Source: Pampus argenteus
Lineage: Eukaryota > Chordata > Actinopteri > Scombriformes > Stromateidae
Direction of reading: 5' to 3'
NCBI GenBank assembly: GCA_036937835.1
Contig: CM072874.1
Location: 18,568,501 to 18,632,500 of the forward strand
Length of the DNA: 64,000 bases
This document shows, one piece after another, positions 10,314-22,477 of the stretch. The position numbers and the translations under genes were made by a program. Position 1 is the first letter of the stretch, and each line of letters begins with the position of its first letter. The notes under the pieces are model-generated. The model was not told the origin of the DNA. It did no database searches and saw only the letters and a program-made list of their open reading frames with translations.

Positions 10314-13300
10314 GAAGGCCAGCAGACAACCCTAATTGATCCCCTCCACCCCAATTCCCAGTCTATCCCAGTGTGTGTGGCAGTCCCAGACGACAGGACA
10401 AACAGGCAGGGCAGGGGAAGTGCTATTATTTTATCAAAAGGAAGATTTTAAATGCTACTGGGCTTTGTGTGGATTTAAATTCTTAGATTCTTAAGGTTTT
10501 AGAAGATGAGGAGCAGCATGTAATAGCACCACAAGGAAGGAAAGGAGGAAAATACTAAAATATCCACAGAGAAAATGTGTCCGCATGTCAGACAGATTCA
10601 CTATCTATTGGTTTCTCAGCCTCACACTTCTCTGGGTTCCTGATTCTGTGCCTCTATGCAATTTCCCTTTCACAGCTCTTATGGGTCTGCACTCTCTGCC
10701 ACCTCAGGGCAACACGTAAACATCCGCCAATACCACAACCACAATCAAAGATCCCAAAACGCCAAGCCACACGCTCTGTTGCTACTTCTCAGTCCCATGA
10801 GGGTGGACCTGCCTCTATGGTAACCCCATAGGTCTATTGGTGTAATGCCTCCACCAGGGATTGGAGCATGTACCAATTCAAACAAATACCTGGGCCATCA
10901 GCTGATTTGGAGGGAGTATAATCAACAAGAGCAGATTCACAGTAATCAATGGGCAACCTTTGCTCGGGCATGGTTAACACGTTGGTAGCGACAACGATAT
11001 TCTGTAGGCAAAGGAAAGATGGCCACAGCACCTGTTAGAGGTATGACACTACGCTGGATTAGGTTACATATGTTCGTCCAATATTGGGAATTATCAGGCT
11101 CTTGGTGCAAGAATGGCTAGCTTGATGCTAGGCTGCTAATGTACGATGGGTTTATCACAGCTTGTCAAACCAAAAACAACTATCTGAGGAATGTTCAGTG
11201 ACCATTATCTGTTTGTTACTACAAACAACGCATTCCACATACAGTAGATCCATTATTAATATAGAAGTAGTGATTAAAGAAGCTTCAAACATTATGATTT
11301 AAAGTAAAGTCGTTGTAAAGTAGTAAAACTGGCAAAAGTCGCCAGTTTTGTCTCTCTTCAGCACCGCAGCACCATCAAGGTGAAAAGTCTGACGTCCTCT
11401 CCAGAACAGACCTGCAGCTGCTTTGCTTTTATAAAGCTGCTGTGCCTCTGTGTTGACAGGACCAATCTTTTGAGACCATTTCAGGTTTTTCCACCATTTG
11501 CTACTTTGGAAACTCTAGTGTCAGAAAGAAAAACAACACAAATATATATATAGTTTTTTTGTGGGTGAAAAGACATTATGAAGTAGTTTTGGGCAATATC
11601 AAGCTCCAGAGCTGCTTTATCATCACGCCTGTACACAGACCATCTGCTGCCAGTCCCTCACTGTATACTGGCCTGGATGAGATTCAACTTTCTATCGCAT
11701 TCTGTGATTGAGTCATTAGCTCTGGGTATTTTTAATCTGCTTTTTAGAAAGTAAGATTTCATTCAGATTGCTTTCACATTCAAGAATTCAAAAGAAAAAA
11801 ATATTCAGTATAAAATGAAGAATTTAAGTTGTATTATTTTCAATTCATAAGGCAGGCAGGATGGTGCACTCACACAAACCAATATTGACCAAAAGCTGCA
11901 ACTTTTCTCTGTAAAGGCAATTACCCTCTTGTAGCCTTGAGTTGTTCCAGTCCCTACCCTATAACACTCGCTGTTCATTTTGATGAGCTGTCTAAGTTGG
12001 AAAGGTCTGTAACTGAGGACGCCAGCATCTGTAAAACTCCTGTAGCTGTTAAGGAAGTAGAAACAAAAAGCAAAAGCTGCAACACTCTGTCCTGGAACAT
12101 TTGGCTTTGCGTTCTTTCGTCTCACTCTTTTCCTCTATTGTTGTTGAGTGAACGAGTCAACTGTGTCTGACACAGACGTAAGATACACCCAAATGCACGA
12201 AAACATCCTTAGAGTCTACAGCTAGCTAGAAGTTCTCTGACACTAATACTCATTGTTAAGGCAACCAAACTTTGTGTCTATAGACAGAGGGTGGTGTCAG
12301 AATGTAGGTCTTTGTTTCTCAGGTTGTGAGTTTGCAGTTTCATAGTTTATGAGCTAGAAATCTAATAAATACAGTCTCATTTTTTTCTGAACATTTTGGC
12401 ATATGAGTATACTACACATGTACAGTGCTAGTTGTCATTTCTGTTGTAACATCTGTGTTTTTATCAATGCTGAGTAGCACTAAACACAACATGCAGTTGA
12501 GTCTGAAGGTGTTTGGTAATAAACCAAATCTGTGGACATATGTTTATTCTGATGATGTCATTAGATGAAAAGGCATTAGGATACATCCTCTGGGGACCAT
12601 GAAGGTCTGTATGGCAATCCATCCAATGTCAAAAAGAGACATTTCAGTCTGGACCAAAGGGGTTCACAAAGCAACTATAATCAATATTATTTAGAATGTA
12701 TTACACTGGTTACAAATGTATTTTCATAAAACCCGGACTGATGTGATTGATGTTTCCCTTCAACACTGTGGAGGTGATTTATTTACTAAGTGTGCTGTCA
12801 TTACACTTTGTCACATTTTATCATTATATAATCATTATACAACAACTTTACAACTTCACCCCAGCCAAGCCTAAAATGTTTTTTGCAATATTTTGTTTTG
12901 GTTTTTGAATTTTTGGCGATTCCACTCAGGTTTTTTTTTTTAAGGTTTTTAATCACATTGATAAACCGCTACAGTGGGGGGGCATTGATCCCCTCCCTGG
13001 TCCAGACTGAGTGCTCCCAGGCACACGACAAACCTGTTTCCAGTTCCCTCAGCAGGACACACAGACTAGTGGAAAATCCCCATATGGGCACAACCACACG
13101 GCCCACAAACAACACACAGCAACTGAAACTGTGTATTAGTTTGGTTTTGTTTCTCCCCAGCTGTCAAAGTAACGGCCAATTCACATAGAAGCGTTTTTGA
13201 CATCCATCACTCTGGCGTCTCACGAAACAGAAACGCTTCCATTTTATTAAATGTTTAGATTCACACTGAATCTAAGTGACGTGTGTCTGACGGAGACCCG

Positions 13301-14331
13301 CTTAAGATCAGTCTATTTCTGTCGCGTTTAATGAAACATAATCTGCACAGACAGCTGTTTAACTCACACAAATAAATTAAAGGAGATTAAGTCTGCCATG
13401 TCCTTATGGAACTTGTCGTTGTCTGGCAGTTGTCAGTAGAAGAGCTTCGTCTACCTCTTGTGACTGGCTGCTTCATGTAAAGGGGATTTAGAGCTGGCAT
13501 TGAAATTTGGGCACAACGATAAAAAGAACGACTCTCACCAGATACAACTTGGTTCTCTTTGTTCGTATCAAATAGCCGTTGAAAAGAATTGGATCATTCA
13601 TGAACGTAACATCACTACTCCACTATATCCCTGTACTCTTGGCTCCCTTCATTCTGCCCTCACTCCACTTGCATTAATTCCAATAATACTGTGGACAGAG
13701 ATGCTAAACACATGTCCGAGTTGGTGTGGAGTGAATGGATAGAATGCGCCTACACACTGCTCATGTTTCGCTTATTATATGGATTCCCAGTTAGACATCT
13801 GATCTGAGACAGCAACACACTCCTGAGTTTCAACAGACAGATTCAGTTCTGCTGCAGTAAATTGCTGCATTGTTGACAAAATCACAAATATTCGTGCAAT
13901 ATGTCATAATCATATTTGGACACTGGTATGGTATGTGTCCTCCCTGTCATTGGAACACGAAATTGTTATAAAATCTATAAATGATGAACTGACTTTATGA
14001 ATTTGACTTTAACAATGAAAGACCATTAACTGTAAACCAGTAAGCCATGTCAGTGAGTATGCAGATGTTTCACTTCACTGATTCTTCACCTATTATAGTT
14101 GTATTGTCTTTTTTAGCCATGCTCGCTGTCTCAACAACTATTGAATGGTTTACCATGCAGTTGTGTGCGGACATTCACGTTCCCCTGAGGATGAATTGTA
14201 ATAACTAATAAAAAAAAGAAGATCCCCTGACCTTTCATCTAGTGCTTAAAAGCTAATGGAGCACATAGCATCGGTTCAGGCAGAGCACTGAAGTCACACT
14301 CATTTCAGCTGATTGGACTAAGCTGTTCTCA
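10314..14331. other. Intergenic DNA, no gene seen
   Basis: Mostly unique sequence with scattered short open frames that show no domain. The stretch 10830-11040 and the richer patch 12980-13090 looked slightly gene-like in base composition, but no splice-bounded coding exon could be supported. Bases 13170-13330 may be an old dispersed repeat. Confidence 0.5.
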
Positions 14332-14430
14332 GTATGCTTCACAGTCACTGACTCATCAACAGCTGTGTGCTTGATAACATCCAATCACATTTTAACTGGA
14401 CACTGTCACTGTTCACTCTTTGCTATAAAT
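14332..14430 (+). repeat. Dispersed repeat, copy 2
   Basis: Diverged partner of 7290-7390: the shared blocks atgcttcaca, ataacatccaatcacatt and ggacactgtcactgtt occur in the same order. Family unknown. Confidence 0.6.
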
Positions 14431-14679
14431 GGTATCATTCCTTGACGTAAGTGTTTCTGACTGAAATAGACGTTTCTCACAGCAAACATTTTGACTTGTC
14501 ATAGCTGGCAAATCATTAATGAAGGCTCAGTCCTATTCAAATGTCCAAGGAAGCCATACTGGTGACCCATCATGCACTATACCAGAGTCAGGAATCTGGA
14601 AAACTCAATGGCATACAGCCAGCATAAGTTATTAATAGCACCTGTGCTTTTCCTGCTTTGACAGGAACACACTAAACTA

Positions 14680-14785
14680 AGCTATGCTAAACATCCACAT
14701 GTTAGCATTGTCATTGTGAGCAGGTTAGCGTGCTGATGCTGTGGAGTTGCTCACATGGCTATAGACTCTTAGACCATGTCCACAC
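14680..14785. repeat. Dispersed fish repeat fragment (gttagcattgtcattg type)
   Basis: Contains catgttagcattgtcattg followed by gagcaggttagcgtgctgat, a word pattern I associate with a common teleost interspersed repeat. No ends are defined, so the boundaries are approximate. Confidence 0.45.
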
Positions 14786-15881
14786 TAAGCTGACTAAATT
14801 CATAAACGCCGAATGTGAAAACACCGACTTGGCAATTGCATCAGGATGTGAAGCGAATTTGACATAGTGACCAAATAGTGCACACAATGAGAAAAATCAT
14901 TTTTCATCATCCTTTTATTTTTTTTGAGCTGTGACAGTGGAATTTGTAGTTAAATAGTCACACACGTGTATCAATAAATTTGAAGTCAGAGAGAAAAATG
15001 CTTTAGGAGTTTTTTTTTCTCAGCCTCAAACACACCAGTTAAACCTTCTTCAAGTCTTCACTGCAGGCGCCCAAATCCTATTCTACAAATCACAAATTAA
15101 GAAACTCTCACAGTTGCTGCAGTGAATACGATGCAAAACGCATTCAAATAAATTCACGATAACCCCCGACGGCATCCCAAGATCATTCAAAAACATTTTA
15201 CTGTATCATTTTGGAGAATTGTTGACATTGCTGACAGAACAGATGGCAGCAGTAATGCGGCATTTCATTAGAAGAGGATGAAGAAAAAAACAAGGCGACA
15301 GTAACAACAATAGCAAGCAGCTTCATTTTGACATCACTATAATGACAACAGCCCCCCCCCTCCCCAAACAAAAAAACATGTTCTACTGAAACAGACGCTA
15401 CAAATAACGGAGAGGCAGAATTTCATCCAATAATATATGACACCAGCTAAGTTTCATTATTGCCACATATTACCAGCACGGCCTCAACAGATATTTAACA
15501 CCTGGCTCATTAAACACCGACGAGGAACAAAAGCGATGGAAGCTGAATTTGAACATAGTATTTGCACATCACACAGCTCTAATAAAGCTCACCGCTCGAT
15601 GTGACGGTTAGCTGTGAGACGTGGCTGTCTTCACATCATCACAGCATCAGGAAAAAGGGCCTTCAGCTGCATCCGCTGCCAGTGACGTCTCAGTCTGAGA
15701 TGTTGACACGACTGTGGCCTGACTGCTTGTTGTACACCAGCCAATACGAGTAAATGAAGCCTCACGGGTTTTATTTCATTTACGTGGAGAAATAATTTCC
15801 ACCACGACCACGAGCACACTTATCATAAGGCCTGAAGTTTGAGATCGAGACCAGAATGACCCGTTAAAAAACAACTAAATG
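14786..15881. other. Intergenic DNA, no gene seen
   Basis: No supported feature. The start (about 14775-14860, ccatgtccacactaagctga onward) may be another old repeat. A C-rich run lies near 15350-15365. Confidence 0.5.
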
Positions 15882-15910
15882 ATTGCCTGTATGGGAGACA
15901 TACAGGCAAT
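15882..15910. repeat. Perfect 12-bp inverted repeat, 5-nt loop
   Basis: Arm attgcctgtatg (15882-15893), loop ggaga, arm catacaggcaat (15899-15910). The transcript of either strand could form a short hairpin. No poly-T tract follows, and no function is assigned. Confidence 0.9.
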
Positions 15911-15997
15911 AAAGCATCGACTTCTGCGTTGGCTTCTGTGGTAGCTGTGGTAGTTGCTGCTTGGATAATCCTCAAACTACAGAGATAAAACCCATAG

Positions 15998-16046
15998 CTG
16001 GTGCTAAAACAATTAGTCAATTGACAGAAAATCAATCTGTACTATT
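15998..16046. repeat. MITE fragment (aaacaattagtcaattgac type)
   Basis: The words ctaaaacaattagtcaattg and acagaaaatcaatctgt match the end of a common teleost MITE-like family, with fuller copies at 24304-24563 and 27010-27250. Only one end survives here. Confidence 0.6.
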
Positions 16047-17739
16047 CTATGACTTTAGCTACAAATATTCCCTTGTTCCAGCCTCTCAAGTGTAATAAAC
16101 CTTCCTCTGAACATTTTATTTTCTCCAATTAAATGAAAAGAAATATGTGTCTTCAAGCCCTTGAGACTAAGTGGGAGGCATCAGAGGCTTCCAGCAAAGT
16201 AAAATTCTCTGTGCTATAAGTGAGGTAAAAGCAAGTCTCTTTGTTTCTACATTAAACGTTGCACTTAGTGGACAGAGCTGTGGAAAAGAGTTTTACAAAA
16301 GAAGCCCCAACATTTCTTCACTATATGAAAAATGTAGAGCTGAGGCTGCCAGATGAGAAGCATGTCACATGAGTCATCGGTATAAGACCTGTTTTGATTT
16401 ACTAAGATGAACGGAATTAACATTTAAATATTAATAGGATGGAGGGCTGTTCAAGGTTCATATTTAAAGAGACACCATAGGGTTGTATTACAAGCTTCTG
16501 TCATGAGGTAAAATGGGATTTCTATAGGAAAATTGTGTGGATGACAAGAACAAAATACACAATTGGATGGGAACTGTGTATACTGTAAATGCGAATAATG
16601 AATGATGAGAACACCAGCACGTGTTACAGAATGACCTCAAATAACTTTACGTGACTGTATTTGTCATCTAGCTGGCGGCTATAAGCGGAGCAGCAGTAGG
16701 GGTCCGTCAGCCTGGAGGTGGAGTGGATTCGCTTCTGAGGCATCTGAGATATGAGCAAGGCACACTGAGTCACTTACATTTTACATTTTGTTAAGACATT
16801 TCTGAGTTTAATAACTGACTCACAGTGTTTGAAATGTAGCCATCATCATCCTCATCATTTGTAAGAAAGTAGGCTATTTCAAATACAACCTGTCATATTT
16901 GAAGAAGGGTTTAAATGTGTGGATGGCAGTGATGTAGTGATGCACATGCTGGAGGATTCCTCTCCTCTTATTGCGCAGGATGATACTGCAGCTCCGCTAC
17001 GGCTTCACACTCCAACCCACCTTGAAACGGCTCCATCTAGTGCTGCGTTCACGTTCTTTGAGAAAATGTGGATCTTTTTTTTTTTTTTTTTCAAAAACTC
17101 TTTTATGAGTAAGAGGTTTTGTCCATGAATCCTGATACCCCACACACCCCTCTCACGAATATCAGTGTTACTGATAAACACCTACACAACATTCAAGCGT
17201 TGGTAGGGATAGTCTGTCATTTAAATGGAATGAGCGATTTTTAGGACATTGTTATACAGGATAACCACCTGTTGGATCTCGTGGTTGGCACCATGCTGCT
17301 GTAATGAATTTTATGTACTGATAGGCCTAATAATTTCTCTCCTGTTTTACAATTTTATATTTTTTCTCTTGCTTTTTACTAGATTTGCTGTACATTATGT
17401 TTTTTCCTTCTTGCTCCCTTATTTATGTCTTTAATTTAAAAAGTAATACAACTAATTTAATTGGCTTTCATTTTTTAAAATGCTAAAAAAACCAGTTGCT
17501 TTCATATCAATAACACAGATAAAAATAAACATCCATTGGCAACAGAGAAATCTCCCTCTCACCTTTACAGTACACGCAGAAGCTTTTTGCCTTATTACAC
17601 ATTACCTAGCCATTAGTGTAGCCATATATGATAGTCACATAACTTTAACATAATATAAGCGACTTTAATAGTAAATAATGAGCTGTAAAAACATTGAAGT
17701 TGTTTCCTTTAACACAAAAGTGGAACCTCCTAGTATTCC
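16047..17739. other. Intergenic DNA before the igsf9b promoter
   Basis: AT-rich except for a short GC-richer patch at about 16660-16740 and another at 16920-17060. No coding exon recognised. A T run lies at 17076-17091. Confidence 0.5.
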
Positions 17740-17926
17740 CATATGTCTTGAACGCCTCACTGCAGCGGGTAAACCGACAGCGCAGGTAACCAATCAGCGG
17801 CCGCATCCCTCCCACGTCCATCAATGAAAGCAGTGCGGAGGCGGGACCGCGGTTATCTAAAGGCTCGCTCTTGATTTCATAGCGTCCTTTGCTCTCGTCT
17901 CATTGGCGCAGGTGATCCGTCTCAGG

Positions 17927-18001
17927 ATGCGAGAGGAGCGCGGAGGAGAGGGGCAGAGAGAGGGGAACGCGCCGATGGAAAAGTGTCCAGGGTTCGGTTA
18001 A
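17927..18001 (+). promoter_or_regulatory. Upstream ORF 1 (24 codons)
   Basis: ATG at 17927 opens a 24-codon frame rich in Arg, Glu and Gly, stopping at TAA 17999-18001. It is in the same frame as the igsf9b start but is cut off by its own stop. A second in-frame ATG lies at codon 17. It matters only if the transcript begins upstream of it. Confidence 0.5.
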
Positions 18002-18051
18002 CAAGAAAACAGGATACCGGCCGTCTTCAGTCTGTCCTGGGCCACTCGGCG

Positions 18052-18081
18052 ATGAGAGGTTCACCGAAAGGGGCACTTTGA
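18052..18081 (+). promoter_or_regulatory. Upstream ORF 2 (9 codons)
   Basis: ATG at 18052 reads MRGSPKGAL and stops at TGA 18079-18081. It lies 67 bases before the main start and is out of frame with it. Confidence 0.55.
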
Positions 18082-18084
18082 GAT

Positions 18085-18114
18085 ATGATGAGGTTTATTT
18101 GTGGTCGGCAATAG
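18085..18114 (+). promoter_or_regulatory. Upstream ORF 3 (9 codons)
   Basis: Two consecutive ATGs at 18085 begin MMRFICGRQ, stopping at TAG 18112-18114, just four bases before the igsf9b ATG at 18119. Such tight spacing would make reinitiation at the main start inefficient, so leaky scanning is the likelier route if this leader is used. Confidence 0.6.
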
Positions 18115-18118
18115 TACT

Positions 18119-18182
18119 ATGATTTGGTATGTGGCCACTTTGATAGCAAGTGTATTCAGCACCCGAGGAACGGCCGCTCAAG
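18119..18182 (+). CDS. igsf9b: igsf9b coding exon 1: start codon and signal peptide
   Basis: Encodes residues 1-21 plus the first base of codon 22. The sequence begins MIWYVATLIASVFSTRG, which has a hydrophobic core typical of a secretory signal peptide, with likely cleavage shortly after, near the TAAQG residues. It closely resembles the IGSF9B N-terminus of other vertebrates (MIWYVAT start). The start has A at -3 (actATGA), a moderate Kozak context. The donor is CAAG|GTGAGT at 18183, phase 1. It sits at the 3' edge of a CpG-rich promoter. Too short for standard ORF finding, it is supported by the in-frame join to exon 2. Confidence 0.93.
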
Positions 18183-18956
18183 GTGAGTCGAAGTGCAGCG
18201 TCTGTAAGTTTTAACCCGCCTTCTCTTTCTTCATCATCTTCTTCTTCTAATTTAAAAAATAAAAAAACACATTCTCCCGCTTATCTGTTAGCTAACTTTT
18301 GATATGTCGCTTGTATGTTTCGAAATGTCCCACTTTACGTCATGAAGTTCATACGTGTGTTCATCCCCGCACCTGAGCCGGTGCGGTCCACCGAGTAATG
18401 CGTTAAAACTGAGGATAGACGGAGCTCCTTTAGTTCAAGAAAACACACAGAGGGTAACCTGCGTTTATTCCTGCTGTTATACGTCATGGACATGCGTGGC
18501 TTTCTGTGATAAATGACACTACCTGAGTTGTGACGTGTTGGGCTTCAGAGTGATTTATATTGCAGCTTATTTGGGTTGACATATTCCTCCCAAGACGCGT
18601 GAGTTTGCTCTGCCGGAGCTGCGGCGCTATGTTGCGGGCAGCCGCCGGACTGCAGCAGCCGCTTCCGCTGAGCTGCTCTACGGGCTGCCGGTCGTTTCTG
18701 GAAATCTGAAAAGCAAATGTGATTAGTATGGTGCTCTGGTGTAGATGTCATTAAAACGCTATGAGTGGATTAACCTCTTCCTGGCAAGCTGAAAGCCTGT
18801 AGCTGTGTCCGCTAGAGGGAGCGCTTTAGGAGGAGGAATTAAACGGCTCCCATCAATCTGAGTCAGAATCTGAGTGTTGGTGCAACTTTTCTGGTGACTT
18901 CATGTGAGTGTTGGCTCGCTTGTTGCAGTGTGACAGGATGGCTTCATGGCTGAAGC

Positions 18957-18992
18957 TGACCTCTGACCTCTGACCTGCCTGCAGAGAGGTCA
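18957..18992. promoter_or_regulatory. Nuclear-receptor-like half-site cluster (three DR1-spaced TGACCT)
   Basis: TGACCT occurs at 18957-18962, 18964-18969 and 18971-18976, each separated by one C, and an opposite-strand AGGTCA follows at 18987-18992. On the minus strand this reads as AGGTCA repeats with DR1 spacing, the type bound by RXR heterodimers, HNF4 and COUP-TF. It lies about 0.8 kb into intron 1, just past the CpG-rich promoter. Binding is inferred only. Confidence 0.5.
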
Positions 18993-19093
18993 TAGAGGAA
19001 AGAGACTCTTTCTGTGTGGGTTTAGTGTTGCTGTTACAAAGCTGAGATAAAGTGATGTAAAGCGGGGCCAACTTAGCTTCATCTGTTGTGGAA

Positions 19094-19256
19094 TAAATAG
19101 TTTCTCAATTCATTGAAGAATTCATTGAGAAATGTTTTGTCGAACCAACAATCCAAGGTTTTTATTTGACTCTCGTAGGACTCAAAGAAAATAATCACAT
19201 TTGCGAAGCTTTAATTGTGTTGTCGACTAATCTACTAACTTTTCAACTACTCTGTA
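19094..19256. repeat. MITE-like repeat copy (diverged)
   Basis: Resembles the teleost family with agctgcaac ends: it has the words gtcgaaccaacaatccaagg, ctcaaagaaaataatcacat and gtcgactaatctactaac in the family's order. Both ends are worn, so the boundaries are approximate. Confidence 0.6.
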
Positions 19257-19433
19257 ACCAGCTGGAATTGTAAATGACATCGTCACCCGCATGTAATGAC
19301 GCAGACAGGACAGCGTGTATGTGTGGTTAGTTAGTTAGTTACACTCATATCGAGGACGACAGAGAGACGTGACGAGCAAATAAAGCTGCAGCAGCATCAC
19401 ACTTTGCTCTCCTCCCCCCTTCCTGCTCCCCCT

Positions 19434-19457
19434 TCCTCCTCCTCCTCCTCCTCCTCC
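19434..19457. repeat. (TCC)8 trinucleotide repeat
   Basis: Eight TCC units inside a wider pyrimidine-rich stretch from about 19408. Purine-only on the other strand. Confidence 0.9.
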
Positions 19458-20627
19458 GTTCCACACATTTTAAATCAAGGAGCGATGGAGGAAATTGGGA
19501 CAGTGTCTGTGCTTTAGCATCAATGATTAGATGATGAAGAAAGGAGAGCTTCTTCACCGTGTGTTAACTTTTGACACTGAATCTCGCAGGTTTTTGTTTA
19601 TTTATTTTTGTTGACATCCGTCTGCCGTGCGTTTGAGCTTGACAGTTATGTAACATCCCACCTAAGGAGGATACACTTAAGTGTTGTTGGCCAGAGAGAG
19701 GAGGCTCGGGGAGATGTGTTTAAGTGGCTTCCCTCCTCTCTGCCGCGGGTGGGACAGCAGGCAACTTGGCAGAAATGAGCAGTAACTTGTGGAGGGCAGT
19801 GAGGAGATACTGTGTCTGGGTTTGTTTGTGTTTCCTAAAGACAGTCGGCCCAACTGGTTGTGCATATGGTCCTTGTCCCGTGCTTTAACACATCGATGGA
19901 GCTCTCAGCGCTCTGCAGCATCCATGCGTGTACACACACACACACACACACCAGCAGGCAGAAGCTGCAGCATCCTTCTGGCCGAGTGCTGCTGTCTCAA
20001 GCTGGCAGCTGGTGAACACCTCGACTTTTGCCAGTGATAACCCTGGAGCTGAGCCAGACTGCCTCTCTTCATCTCTCCTCTCCGGTTTCCTCTCCTCCTC
20101 ACCTTGCTTCATCCCTCCCTCCCTCCTCGCATTTCCTGTCTGACTCAGCCCCCCCCACAACCGTCCTGTCGTCTTCCTCTTCCGTACAGTCGGGTGAACT
20201 CGCTTCCCTCCAGGTTTCAAGTGGCCTCTCTCAGCATGGCTGGGTAGCCGAGGGATGGAAACACGGTGGGTTGTGTTAATGGAGGCTCCACAGCAACCGT
20301 CTGCTGCTATATGCAGACACACACTTGTTCCCCTCATCCACATACACAACACACACCCATCCCCTCAGGGAGCAGTGTGTCTTTAACCAGGATCTGAACA
20401 TATGCCCACTAACAGGCTGTCTGCCCCACACTAAGTTGCACTAATTATGACTAAGCTGTGAGATAAATGCCACTTGGTTGCTCGATAAATACATATGCCA
20501 CAACATGCCAAGAGGGCAGGGGACTGAAGGGTGGGTGTGTTAGTGGTGGGTGTGTTAGTTGGAGGATAGTAGATAGGAACAATGGTACAAAAAATAGTGG
20601 AATTGATCACTGACGATTATCTGTTTC

Positions 20628-20720
20628 CTTGAGCTGAAACAACAAAAACTGAATCTCAGACTATTTTGATAATTGAATAATCGTTTCAGTAATTGTTTCG
20701 TAATTTCTTAAAGCAAAAGC
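20628..20720. repeat. MITE fragment
   Basis: The text gagctgaaacaacaaaaact, then attttgataattgaataatc and gtttcagtaattgtttcg, is typical of the same MITE-like family as 24304-24563. It is partial. Confidence 0.5.
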
Positions 20721-22477
20721 ACTTAAAATATGCTGCTTGAAGCTTTTCGTAAGTTGAGCTTGTTCAACACTGTTGTTCAACACAAACAGCATTTGACATG
20801 GATGTTACAGACAGGTGTCACCTGTTCAGTTGTATGTGATGGAGGTTTTATTTGTGTTGATCCTCTAAGATGAGAGTGTTGTTTCCTTCTTCTGAGCAGT
20901 AGGGACTACCCGGATGAGTACTTGACGTATGGGATCCAGCACCTATAGAGCATGACTTCTGCTTTAAGCCCTCTGCTAACACACATACATACATGTGTGT
21001 ATCTTTGGCTAAACTGTGTGTGTAAATGGAGCTGGCATGAAGCACTGATGCTTAATGAATATTATTATGATTCTTATTATTTTCAGAAACGTTGTGGGTA
21101 TCCCTGTTTGTTTTATTTATTTATTTTTTGGGACGTTCCCTGCAGTACGATCACTTAATGAGTGTTCTCGCTGTATGTGGGCGGCTGCTGGCGAAAACAA
21201 AGCTGCTGACCAAGAAGATAGAGACTTGTGTGTGTGTGTGTGTGTGTGTCCTGTGGGTGTTGATCATTCTCTGACTGAAGGACGTGCTATAGGTTGAGTG
21301 GGATGTATTGAGTCTGATTTTGATTAGGGAAGCTCTCCAATCTGGCTTTTTATTGATCTGATATTAAACACTGCTGTTGACTAAATGACTCCACATATTT
21401 CCACATAAATTCTTAGAATTTCACCTCTCTGATATTAAGACCCCCCAGTCTATTTTCAGTCTATTTTCATGTCCCCAGGACTTCAAAAGGCTCACTTCCC
21501 TCCCGTAGTGCGCGGGTTCTTTAAAGTTCAGCCTCTTGGACTAGTTCAGCACGCGTTGCTTCTCACTGCAGACCAGCGCTGACTCCTGAGCCAGAGTAAG
21601 ATGGCCTGCGCTGATCCCTGTGGCTGCAGATAAAATGTTTCTCTAATTCCAACATTGAACTTCCTGGATTGAGGTCACACATCCTGTTAAAATCAGAGGA
21701 AGCATCTCAGCTTAAAGCACGCTGAGCCACCACTTCAAGATAAAACCTCAAACTCAATATTTCGCATGTAGGAAGTATCTCACTATCAAGCCAGTATTCT
21801 CATGCATTTGCCTGGACACTCTGAACTCTAGTTCACAGCTATGGAGGAATACCCAATACTTTTTATGTTGTTTCATTTATCTTTTATTTATTTGGCCTCC
21901 AATTTTCAAACTTTGGAGATGCTTCCCTTTCCTCACACATCGGTGCATTCTTAATGAAATCTTTCATTTAGTCTCATACCCTCATGATGCCAATAAGGGT
22001 TGAAAAATGACAAATAATTATGCAACTGCAACAGAATGGTTTTAATATGATTATGTGTGCTTTGGATGGTGATGCTTGAGCTCAGCTTGTCATATTTCAG
22101 TTCTGTCCCGAGCCAGTCTTCAGGATCCAGGTATTAATACAGACCTGTCATTACTGTACTCTATTGTGTTTTGTCCACCTCAGCGTTAATACACCGATCG
22201 CTAAACTCCAACGCTGACGCTAACATGTCAAGAATTTGAGCAAGAATCACCACAGTAATATATGAAATATATAATGCATTTGTAGTGGATAAAATGGAAG
22301 TAGAATCAGTTTAAATGATATTTAACGTGGTATACACAGTTCATATGTTGGTGCAGCATAATCTGCTGTGGACAGTTTGTGGGTATCCTTCACTCCCACT
22401 GAGCGTAATGAAAAGTAGCACCCCCGTTGCCTGTGGCAAATAGCACACTTCATAAACGTCACCAACCTTTAGATGTC

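Larger units (their letters stand above)
17740..18118 (+). promoter_or_regulatory. igsf9b CpG-rich promoter and 5' leader
   Basis: Base composition changes sharply here to GC- and CpG-rich sequence ending at the igsf9b start codon. Visible elements are a CCAAT box at 17790-17794, an inverted one (ATTGG) at 17902-17906, a GC-box-like gaggcgggac at 17838-17847, and a purine-rich GAGAGG stretch at about 17929-17970. No TATA box stands out, as expected for a CpG-island promoter. CpG-rich sequence resumes inside intron 1 at about 18590-18700. The transcription start cannot be placed from sequence alone, and an upstream non-coding exon cannot be excluded. Confidence 0.7.

Noticed and set aside
19885..20352. 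155-residue open frame on the minus strand
   Set aside because: Driven by CA repeat and GC-rich intron sequence near the promoter; Cys/Arg-rich and low complexity; no domain.
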